Positions 1-6,164 of a stretch of DNA of 11,708 nt are shown piece by piece. This DNA is from JANNYA01 sp031409855 (lineage in GTDB: Bacteria > Pseudomonadota > Gammaproteobacteria > Xanthomonadales > SZUA-5), in the NCBI GenBank assembly GCA_031409855.1, contig JANNYA010000157.1, forward strand, positions 1 through 11,708, given 5' to 3'. The translations under genes were made by a program, and so were the position numbers. Each line of letters opens with the position of its first letter. Position 1 is the stretch's first letter. Below the pieces are notes generated by a model that did not search any database, had not been told where the DNA came from, and saw only the letters and a list, made by a program, of their open reading frames with translations.

Positions 1-69
1 GACGGGGGGTGTGCATTTGTTAGTGCGGCGGGCTTATTTTACCCTCCAAACAAAAAGTGCGTTTCCCCG

Positions 70-93
70 TTTTTTTTCTTTTTTTTTAAAAAA
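70..93. repeat. T8-C-T9-A6 homopolymer tract
   Basis: Read directly: eight T (70-77), one C, nine T (79-87), then six A (88-93). It lies in non-coding DNA. Runs this long are prone to replication slippage and sequencing length errors, so the exact counts may not be reliable. The T9-A6 junction also forms a short self-complementary stretch. No function can be assigned from sequence alone. Confidence 0.7.
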
Positions 94-140
94 GGTATAA
101 CTCTGGGCCAACGGCAACGTCAGCAAGTGCCGTGAAGGCC
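88..140 (-). terminator. Possible weak terminator after the TPR-methyltransferase
   Basis: On the minus strand, just past the stop codon at 145, an imperfect stem can form: GGCC (137-140) with GGCC (106-109), and ACGGCA with TGCCGT (111-116 / 128-133). The loop is 11 nt and there is an internal bulge. A run of six T (minus strand, 93-88) follows about 12 nt after the stem. The spacing between stem and T-run is longer than in a canonical intrinsic terminator, so this is only a candidate. Confidence 0.3.
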
Positions 141-144
141 AAGC

Positions 145-1485
145 CTAAGCCTTGCGCGCTAGCAATAGCAAACCGAGCTCGGGCTGATTGTTATCCAATC
201 TAGACTCAATAGGCTCCAGGATTAGCACTTCCAATCCGGCCTGTTGGCAACAATGGCGCAGATAGTTGGCGCTGTGCGCAAAGCGGCCCGTAGCCTTCAG
301 TGCAAACTGACCTGCGCTCGTGTCTGGGTCGGTTTCTACATTGAAGCAAATCAAGCCATTTTTGCTCAGCACGCGCGCGAGTTGCTTAAACGTATCGATC
401 AACGGGCCAAAAAACATCAATGTTTCGGCAAGCACGACCGCGTCATAGCGGCTATCGGCGCAGGTCGTCAAAAAAGCACCTAGTTCTTCATTGTGCAGTG
501 CGGCATAGCCTGTCGCCTGTGCCAGCATGGCGCTGGATAGATCCACGCCGGTCAAAGTGTAGCCGGGCAGTTCTTGCGCCATTAGGCCCGTGCCGCAGCC
601 CAAATCCAGCACACTTGCAGGCGCGGGCAATTGCGCCTGCAGCGCGCGCGCGATCAGTTTGTGCGCCTGATAGCGCATCATGCGCATGTGCAAATCATAG
701 TGCGGCGCATAGTCGTCAAAAAGTGCTGTGATATAGCCGTTATCCGCACGGTTTGGCGCTTTATTGGAGTTTACCGCGCGCAGATAACTAATGATCGGAT
801 CGTTCGGCTGCGCCAGCGCCATTTCTTCCAGCAGCTCAATCGTTTGATGCTGTTTGCCGCACGCGATCAAAACGCGCAGCAATTCCGCATCGCGTGTGGC
901 ATCCACGCCAAAACGACGCCGCACTTCTTGCAGCAATGCAATCGCGCGCTCAGGGAATTTCGCCTGCTCGTGCAGTTTTGCGAGCGCGAGCCAAATTTCT
1001 ACGCGGTTTTGATCCAGCCCCATGGCCGTGGTCAAAGCATGCTCGGCGCGCGCGATTTCCCCCAAGCCCAAGCGCACTTTGCCCAGATTAATCCAGGCGG
1101 CAACAAAGCCTTTGTTTAGCAAAATCGCGGATTCAAATGCCAAGGCGGCGTCGCTCGGGCGATTAAGGGCGCACAAAACATTGCCCAACTCGTAGCGGGG
1201 CGCAGGAATACGTGGCGCGCGATTTGCGGCGTCTTCTAACAGCGCCAAGGCCTCATCAAAACGACCTTCACGCGCGGCTAAAATGCCAGCCCAATAGCTG
1301 TACTGCGGCCCGGTGCCAAACTTCGCTTGCTTTTGCTTGAGCAACTCTCGCATCTGCAGGAATTGATTTGCAAGTGCCGCCGCCGTCAAGGCGTTAACGG
1401 TTTCTTGATCCATTACGGCATTGCTGTCTGTCTGGACGTGATGGCTATCACGCTTGCTCGGTTGCTGGCTTTGAAATAGAGTCAT
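145..1485 (-). CDS. TPR-repeat SAM-dependent methyltransferase
   Basis: This 446-residue protein joins a helical tetratricopeptide (TPR) half (about residues 60-235) to a class I Rossmann methyltransferase (about 250-446). TPR-like pairs are visible near residues 63-93, 97-130, 131-160 and 165-195. The linker has the hallmark LFDDYAPHYD (255-264), common in TPR-methyltransferase fusions. SAM-binding motif I is VLDLGCGTG (292-300) and the acidic end of strand 2 is VDLS (314-317). There is no signal peptide or membrane segment, so it should be cytoplasmic. The TPRs probably hold the substrate or a partner, which cannot be named from sequence. The ATG at 1485 was chosen; GAAG a few bases upstream is a weak ribosome-binding site, and an internal ATG at 1413 is an alternative. 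The gene is 57 bp downstream of the RlmI-like gene and could share its transcript. Confident on fold, unsure of target. Confidence 0.85.
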   Translation of the reverse strand: MTLFQSQQPSKRDSHHVQTDSNAVMDQETVNALTAAALANQFLQMRELLKQKQAKFGTGPQYSYWAGILAAREGRFDEALALLEDAANRAPRIPAPRYELGNVLCALNRPSDAALAFESAILLNKGFVAAWINLGKVRLGLGEIARAEHALTTAMGLDQNRVEIWLALAKLHEQAKFPERAIALLQEVRRRFGVDATRDAELLRVLIACGKQHQTIELLEEMALAQPNDPIISYLRAVNSNKAPNRADNGYITALFDDYAPHYDLHMRMMRYQAHKLIARALQAQLPAPASVLDLGCGTGLMAQELPGYTLTGVDLSSAMLAQATGYAALHNEELGAFLTTCADSRYDAVVLAETLMFFGPLIDTFKQLARVLSKNGLICFNVETDPDTSAGQFALKATGRFAHSANYLRHCCQQAGLEVLILEPIESRLDNNQPELGLLLLARKA

Positions 1486-1542
1486 CTGGCTTCAATAAGA
1501 GTCTGGTTGATTCGTTTGCTTAGGCAAGCAATATCTTAAAAT

Positions 1543-3066
1543 CTAAAAAACGCGGCAAAAAACCGCTTTTAAATAACGTGATTCAGGCACATGCGCCATA
1601 AATGGGTGATCTGCACCCGCGCCTGTAACTTTTAATATCTGCACTGTGCGATTGGCAAAAAATGCCGCGCGCCGCAACATGCCGAGGAATTCGTCCTCGC
1701 TGACTAGGCCGGTACACGAGCAGGTCAACAAGATACCGCCGGGCTTGACCATCGCCATCGCCAGCTTGTTCATATCAAGGTATTTTTTCAGTGCGGTAAG
1801 CACTTGTTCGCGGTCGCGCGTCAATTTTGCCGGATCCAAAATCACGACATCGAATTGTTCGCCATTGATCGCGCTGTCACGCAGCCACGGGAAAATATCG
1901 GCCTGCACAAAGCGAACTTTCGCGTTATTCAGGCGCGCATTTTGCTCGGCGGTGGCCAACACCGTTTCATCAATATCAACCGCGACCACTTCCTCGGCAT
2001 TGCCAAGCGTTTTCGCATAGATCGCAAAACCGCCCGAATTGCAGCACAAATCCAGCACGCGTTTACCCTGGCAAAATTCCGCCAGTAATTTGCGCGAATC
2101 GCGCTGATCGGCAAAAAAGCCGGTTTTATGACCAGTGCCGGGCGCGGCGTGAAACTTCAAGCCGTGCTCGGTGATTACCACCGGTGGCGGCGGTGCGGGC
2201 ATTTGGCAATCAAAGGACTCTTGCTTACCGACATGTTCTTCAGCAAACCAAAAGTGCGTCGCACCCGGGTAAAACTCCTCCAGCGCCTTGCGAATGACAT
2301 CGCGTTGGCGCCACATGCCGGCAGAAAAATACTCCAACACCAGCGTGTTACCGAAGCGATCAATAATCAACCCCGACAAGTCATCGCCCTCAGAATGCAC
2401 CAAGCGATAAGCGTCAGTCACTGCGTCCAAGCGCAACACTTCGCGACGTAAAGCCACCGCATCACGCAGCTTGCGGGCAAAATACTCGGCGTCAATCGCC
2501 TCATGCGGATTAGTCGTTAATACCCGCAACGCGATGCGTGAATGGCCGTTGTAAAAACCCCTTCCAACCCAGTTACCAGTGGCATCAATAATGTCGACCA
2601 CGGTGCCCGAGCGCGGCTTCAGTACCGGCTTTTCCACCATTTTTTGGAACACCCACGGGTGATTCGAGCGCCGCTCAATCTTCATTTTGACGACAATCGC
2701 ATCGTCTGCAGGCGTGTAATCAATACGCGGGCGTGGCTGGCGCACATATTCTGCCGGGCGCGTCGCGTCGTCATCACCAGAGTCTGCATCGCGCTCGGTA
2801 CGTGGCGGCGCGTTAAAATGAGATTTAAGATTTGGTGAATTAAAACCAGGCTTAGCAAAGCGCGAAGGTGGATATCCAGGCTTTGCGCCGTAGTTCGATC
2901 GCGCTGTGCCGCCGGGCTTTGATGAGCCTTCGCGCTCAGCGGCGGCGCGATTGGCTAGTACCGTGCGTTTGCGACGATCCGGTTTGGGGCCAGAAAATTT
3001 ACCGCCACGGACAGGGGGCTTGGGGCCGCCACCGACGTTGCCTTGGTCATCGCGTTCGTTTGACAT
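1543..3066 (-). CDS. RlmI-like 23S rRNA (cytosine-C5) methyltransferase with long N-terminal extension
   Basis: This resembles the RlmI/YccW family, which methylates a cytosine of 23S rRNA at C5 using SAM. Numbering is from the TTG at 3081 (512 codons). Residues 1-115 are Gly/Pro/Lys/Arg-rich and probably disordered. About 128-210 is a PUA-type RNA-binding domain (SNHPWVFQ at 139-146). From about 310 comes the methyltransferase: GTGHKTGFFADQR (315-327), motif I VLDLCCNSGGFA (342-353), VDID (368-371), DPAKL (416-420), the Cys pair in TCSCTG (453-458), and a C-terminus with DHPF and YLKAVFCRV. I prefer the ATG at 3066 (507 residues); neither start has a clear Shine-Dalgarno. E. coli RlmI is about 396 residues, so the extra length is essentially the N-terminal tail. 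DPAK replaces the usual DPPK at motif IV. The family is secure; the exact rRNA position modified is inferred. Confidence 0.85.
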   Translation of the reverse strand: MSNERDDQGNVGGGPKPPVRGGKFSGPKPDRRKRTVLANRAAAEREGSSKPGGTARSNYGAKPGYPPSRFAKPGFNSPNLKSHFNAPPRTERDADSGDDDATRPAEYVRQPRPRIDYTPADDAIVVKMKIERRSNHPWVFQKMVEKPVLKPRSGTVVDIIDATGNWVGRGFYNGHSRIALRVLTTNPHEAIDAEYFARKLRDAVALRREVLRLDAVTDAYRLVHSEGDDLSGLIIDRFGNTLVLEYFSAGMWRQRDVIRKALEEFYPGATHFWFAEEHVGKQESFDCQMPAPPPPVVITEHGLKFHAAPGTGHKTGFFADQRDSRKLLAEFCQGKRVLDLCCNSGGFAIYAKTLGNAEEVVAVDIDETVLATAEQNARLNNAKVRFVQADIFPWLRDSAINGEQFDVVILDPAKLTRDREQVLTALKKYLDMNKLAMAMVKPGGILLTCSCTGLVSEDEFLGMLRRAAFFANRTVQILKVTGAGADHPFMAHVPESRYLKAVFCRVF

Positions 3067-3155
3067 GGTTTGGCGTTGCAAGCAAAAAGAGGCGAAAGTT
3101 TAGGTCGCAGCGGCTGAACCAATGCAGCCTTTGGACTGTTAGGCCCAGCTTTGAA

Positions 3156-3198
3156 GAAACTTCGTTTCAGCTTCGCAATTTATCCGCCTCTGGCGGAT
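3156..3198. other. Pair of small hairpins in the suhB-rlmI-like gap
   Basis: The 150-odd bases between the SuhB stop and the RlmI-like start hold two perfect short inverted repeats. GAAAC/GTTTC has a 3-nt loop (3156-3168), and ATCCGCC/GGCGGAT has a 3-nt loop (3182-3198). Neither is followed by a T-run on the minus strand, so they do not form a standard intrinsic terminator. They could be mRNA-stabilising or REP-like structures, or leader structure for the downstream gene. No function is demonstrated by sequence. Confidence 0.4.
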
Positions 3199-3222
3199 TG
3201 CTACGCTAACTCAAAAACTGAC

Positions 3223-4062
3223 TTAAAGGTCTTCTAGGCTGCCCGCTGTGCCCGCCTTCGCCTGCGCCACGGTAATTTTCGGCACGCGCATGGCGGAAAC
3301 CATGCTGGTGGTTACTTTCAGATTGCCAGCAACTAAATTGCCTGATTCCATAAACGTTTCGTTGCCATCAAAATCCAAACACAGCCCGCCGGCTTCGCGC
3401 ACCAGCAAGATGCCCGCCGCCATATCCCAAGGTTTAAGGCCAAATTCAAAGAAACCGTCAAAACGCCCGCAGGCGACAAAGGCTAGATCGAGTGCGGCGC
3501 TGCCAAAGCGGCGTAAATCTTCCGCCTGCGTCAATAGTTGCTTAATCATGCGCAATTGCGTCGGCAAACGCGCGCGCTGGCGCGGGGAAAAGCCGGTACC
3601 GATCAAAGCACCGACGACGCTGGTTTTATTGCCGACACGAATACGCTTGTCGTTCAAAAACGCGCCCGAACCTTTATGGGCAGTGAAAAGCTCTTCGCTC
3701 ATTGGGTTGTAAACCACGCCTGCAATCGGCACGCCCGCTTCCACCAAAGCGATCGAGATCGAAAAAAAAGGCAGCCCGCGCAGAAAATTGCTGGTGCCGT
3801 CCAGCGGGTCAATAATCCATTGGAAACGACTTTTGACATTGCCCGAATAGCCCGATTCCTCGCCCAAAATTCCGTGATCTGGATAGGCCCGGCGCAATTC
3901 TTTGATAATTTCAGCCTCCGCCATGCGATCCACATCGGTGACGAAGTCCATGCGCTCTTTTTCGACCACTTGTAGCGAATCGAGCTTGCCTAAAGAACGC
4001 AAGATGACCTTGCTGGCATTGCGCGCGGCTTGTACAGCGATATTGACGACGGGTTTACGCAT
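3223..4062 (-). CDS. suhB: Inositol-1-monophosphatase family protein SuhB
   Basis: This 279-residue protein belongs to the Mg-dependent inositol monophosphatase family. In gammaproteobacteria SuhB hydrolyses inositol monophosphates in vitro and also works with Nus factors in rRNA transcription and maturation. Metal and catalytic motifs are complete: VTDVD (41-45), GEES (67-70, with E68), DPLDGT (85-90, with D85 and D88) and WDMAAG (212-217, with D213). These match E67, D84, D87 and D212 of E. coli SuhB. The frame stays open upstream to a GTG at 4140, but the first 26 residues there do not look like the family, whereas MRKPVVNIAVQAAR matches the usual SuhB N-terminus, so the ATG at 4062 was chosen. 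There is no strong Shine-Dalgarno. It is cytoplasmic, with no signal peptide. It lies 127 bp downstream of the outer-membrane barrel gene and 156 bp upstream of the RlmI-like gene; both it and that gene touch rRNA biology. Confidence 0.93.
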   Translation of the reverse strand: MRKPVVNIAVQAARNASKVILRSLGKLDSLQVVEKERMDFVTDVDRMAEAEIIKELRRAYPDHGILGEESGYSGNVKSRFQWIIDPLDGTSNFLRGLPFFSISIALVEAGVPIAGVVYNPMSEELFTAHKGSGAFLNDKRIRVGNKTSVVGALIGTGFSPRQRARLPTQLRMIKQLLTQAEDLRRFGSAALDLAFVACGRFDGFFEFGLKPWDMAAGILLVREAGGLCLDFDGNETFMESGNLVAGNLKVTTSMVSAMRVPKITVAQAKAGTAGSLEDL

Positions 4063-4189
4063 AAAGATCGCTTTGAATTCGTATAAGCATGCAGGGTAGC
4101 AAAGCGCTGGCGCTACGCACAGCCAAAGCCGTTTCGGCACTCAGCGCGGAGCAAGCAGCTGCGTGAAGCTGGCCGCGGGCAAAACAAGC

Positions 4190-5863
4190 TCAAAAGGCGG
4201 CCCGAAACGCGAGCACACCCGCCCAAATCCAATCGCGACTGAATGCGTTCGTGTCGGATGATGGCTCGGTGCTGCGGCTCGCGGCGCCAGGGCGAAAGCC
4301 GCCGAGCTGTAGCTCCAGCTCGAAGCGTTCGCCTTCCTCGATGGCGAGCACCAGATCAATGGCTGAGCCAATCCTAGCTGAGCCGATCCCAGTTGAGCCG
4401 ATCGCGGGCGGCAGTGCTAACTCAATGCGAGTATCGCGCAATTCACCGTTGCGTTCGCGCAAGCGGTAAGAACTGTAGCGCAGATCGATTGAGCTCGATT
4501 GCAGCAGCGAAACACCAAAGCCAGCGCTCGAAATTGCAAGATTAGAAAGTTCTGGGTCCAACACAATGCCATATTGGGCAAAGCGCTGAACGCCGCCAAA
4601 GCCGGACTCATTCGCCTCCAAGCCAGTTTGACGAAATGCCTGATCGCGTGAATCCTCAGCGTCCGAGTCGCCAGAGCCCTGGGCATAGCCTAGGCTCAGC
4701 CTTGGCCCGACGGGGCCAGGCAGCGCCCAAGTCAACCCCAGATCCAAGGCGCGGCCGCGAATGCGGCTACGGTCGATTTCGCCTACAGTCCGACTTGCGT
4801 CAGCTGCCAGCGCCTCGCTATCCTCAAACTCAACGGTGTGTTCGACGCCGCGCACGTGCGCGCTGTCGAACCAATAGGCAAATTGGCCAGCGCTGCCCAA
4901 ATCAAACGCGCCGGTAGCGCGGGCGCCGAGCCAGCGTAGGTCGGCGTCCGAAGTATCGATGTGCGCGACACCTACTAATTCGCCTGGCAATGGCGTGCGC
5001 GAGGAATCATGTTGATCGAGCGCGAATAGCTGGAGCGCGTGTTCTTCCGCCCAATCCCAAGATGATTCCAGGATGAGCCGCCGCACTTTGGCCTGTTCAG
5101 CATCGATGAAATTCGATTCAGTCGTACGCGCCGCAAGCTCGCGCGCAAGTGCGATGGATAGTGCGAAATTTCCGCGCTCGCGCTGCAACCTTAGGGCGTC
5201 TAATTCTTCGTCCCACCACCATCGACGTTCATCTTCAAAGGCCAGGCGACCGACATCAATGTCCCAACCTAGGCCGACGAAATTTTCCGCGTATAGCCAC
5301 ATTTCGCCGCGTTCGAAAAAACCGCCTGTGCCGTCCTCGGTGCTGCCGCGAATGGCGTCCACCACGCCCGCGCGTACCTGGGCAAAGGCGGAATAATTAT
5401 CGCTGAATGGATAAAACGCTTCTGCCTCGAACTCAGATTCAAACAAGCTGCGCCGCTGTCGTGCCCCTGCTGTGTCGGCAACCCCAGTGCCTACAATTCC
5501 GGTGCCTTGCAAGTGCTCCATTCGCAATTCCAGTTCGCCACTAAAAAACAATGGCCGCCCAGAGAATTGCACGCTTAGCGGTTGTTGCAGCCGGTTCTCA
5601 TCTTCGCGCTCGGTTAACCGCTCACGCAGACTTTGGCGCGCTGTTTCTTCGTCCTGTTCGCTCGCTGCGGGGGCGCTCGCCGCAGTTTCCGAGGAGTTTG
5701 TTTGCGCGCTAGCGCTGGGAACGTTGCTGCCCAGCATGAGCAGCAATATCACGCCTAGCAGCGCTGAGTTCGTACCCGCAGGCATGCGTATGTTGAAACT
5801 CAGGCGATAAGCAAACCAGCGCGCGTCAGACTCGTGATAGGCGATACGGTAAAGTCGATTCAT
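4190..5863 (-). CDS. Alginate-export (AlgE-like) family outer-membrane beta-barrel protein
   Basis: This 557-residue protein looks like the alginate_exp/AlgE-like family of outer-membrane porins. With the ATG at 5863, residues 28-53 form a hydrophobic signal segment with likely cleavage after ASA (51-53). That leaves an unusually long 26-residue n-region; an ATG at 5785 would give a standard signal peptide. GAAGAG about 10 nt upstream supports 5863, so the start is unsettled. The mature N-terminus (about 54-95) is charged and helical. From about 98 come alternating beta strands with family hallmarks: DERRWWWDEELDALR (211-225), FRQTGLEANESGFGGVQ (410-426), and YGIVLDPELSNLAISS (431-446). The last residue is Phe, as expected for BAM-dependent insertion. 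Family members export alginate or act as substrate-specific channels; no alginate synthesis or modification genes lie in this window, so the substrate is unknown. It is divergent from the Ser/Thr kinase gene, with a 301-bp gap. Confidence 0.8.
   Translation of the reverse strand: MNRLYRIAYHESDARWFAYRLSFNIRMPAGTNSALLGVILLLMLGSNVPSASAQTNSSETAASAPAASEQDEETARQSLRERLTEREDENRLQQPLSVQFSGRPLFFSGELELRMEHLQGTGIVGTGVADTAGARQRRSLFESEFEAEAFYPFSDNYSAFAQVRAGVVDAIRGSTEDGTGGFFERGEMWLYAENFVGLGWDIDVGRLAFEDERRWWWDEELDALRLQRERGNFALSIALARELAARTTESNFIDAEQAKVRRLILESSWDWAEEHALQLFALDQHDSSRTPLPGELVGVAHIDTSDADLRWLGARATGAFDLGSAGQFAYWFDSAHVRGVEHTVEFEDSEALAADASRTVGEIDRSRIRGRALDLGLTWALPGPVGPRLSLGYAQGSGDSDAEDSRDQAFRQTGLEANESGFGGVQRFAQYGIVLDPELSNLAISSAGFGVSLLQSSSIDLRYSSYRLRERNGELRDTRIELALPPAIGSTGIGSARIGSAIDLVLAIEEGERFELELQLGGFRPGAASRSTEPSSDTNAFSRDWIWAGVLAFRAAF
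4362..4406. repeat. Three 15-bp tandem repeats inside the barrel gene
   Basis: Units at 4362-4376, 4377-4391 and 4392-4406 share the pattern GYTGAGCCRATCSYR on the plus strand and differ at only a few bases. In the protein (minus strand) they encode an IGS-containing five-residue motif repeated three times, about residues 488-501 (IGSTG, IGSAR, IGSAI). The length is a multiple of three, so changes in copy number keep the frame. They probably lie in a loop or turn between late beta strands. Confidence 0.75.
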
Positions 5864-5897
5864 CCGAATAGCACTCTTCGTTTAGGCTTGCGCACAA

Positions 5898-5918
5898 GTC
5901 TCGCCGATCAGGCGAGAC
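5898..5918 (-). promoter_or_regulatory. 8-bp perfect stem-loop upstream of the barrel gene
   Basis: Arms GTCTCGCC (5898-5905) and GGCGAGAC (5911-5918) pair perfectly around a 5-nt loop. This ends about 35 bp upstream of the ATG at 5863, so it would lie in the 5' leader of the outer-membrane protein mRNA if transcription starts further up. A smaller CTTG/CAAG stem adjoins it at 5887-5898. It could be an operator or an mRNA structure that controls translation or stability; sequence alone cannot choose. Confidence 0.4.
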
Positions 5919-6048
5919 GGCAAACAAGTTTACTCCAGCCGATTCGCGTTGGTCGTGCGCTTACGAAGAAACCAGTGAGTCACAGACGTATCGCGTGTAT
6001 GCTTAAATTTATGCATCGCTCAAAGCGAAATACCTTTCCTGTTGGGGC

Positions 6049-6064
6049 ATTTGCCAAGGCAAAT
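6049..6064. promoter_or_regulatory. Palindromic operator candidate ATTTGCC-AA-GGCAAAT
   Basis: This is a perfect 7-2-7 inverted repeat in the middle of the divergent region, about 100 bp before the kinase start and about 186 bp before the barrel start. Its size and symmetry fit a binding site for a dimeric helix-turn-helix regulator. No regulator gene is encoded nearby, so the binding protein is unknown. Confidence 0.4.
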
Positions 6065-6164
6065 ATGGTGGCTCACCCTTGTTTATTGTCATGCCTAGCT
6101 CGGTATTGCCTGCTGTTATCGCCACAGTTCGGCGTGGCTTTCCACGTTTGCGTCTAAAACGATT

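Larger units (their letters stand above)
1..144. other. Left-edge non-coding stretch with homopolymer tract
   Basis: This is the sequence downstream of the minus-strand TPR-methyltransferase. I see no coding frame with recognisable protein character in it. It holds a run of G near position 4, an A/T-rich centre with a T8-C-T9-A6 tract at 70-93, and an imperfect hairpin at 106-140. A gene beyond the left edge could contribute its end here, but nothing in the sequence identifies one. Confidence 0.5.
5864..6164. promoter_or_regulatory. Divergent intergenic region with four perfect inverted repeats
   Basis: These 301 bases separate the start of the minus-strand barrel gene from the start of the plus-strand kinase gene, so both promoters should lie here. 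No ORF of substance is present. Perfect inverted repeats occur at 5898-5918 (8-bp arms), 6016-6028 (TCGCT/AGCGA), 6049-6064 (7-bp arms) and 6133-6146 (CGTGG/CCACG, just before the kinase start). A TTGTCA at 6086-6091 resembles a -35 box for the kinase gene, but I could not pair it with a well-spaced -10. No -10/-35 pair is convincing on either strand, which may mean activator-dependent or alternative sigma control. Confidence 0.5.

Noticed and set aside
631..1119. 162-codon open frame opposite the TPR-methyltransferase
   Set aside because: Shadow of a well-supported gene; composition is not protein-like.
4063..4140. Upstream extension of suhB to a GTG at 4140
   Set aside because: The 26 extra residues do not resemble SuhB N-termini, while the protein from the ATG at 4062 does.
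5073..5810. Long open frames on the plus strand opposite the barrel gene
   Set aside because: They mirror the codon pattern of the minus-strand gene, are Ser/Arg-rich, and show no domain or start signal.
6079..6120. Sigma70 promoter for the kinase gene (TTGTCA at 6086)
   Set aside because: No -10 hexamer at a workable spacing; the best candidates are 19 or 22 bp away and poor matches.
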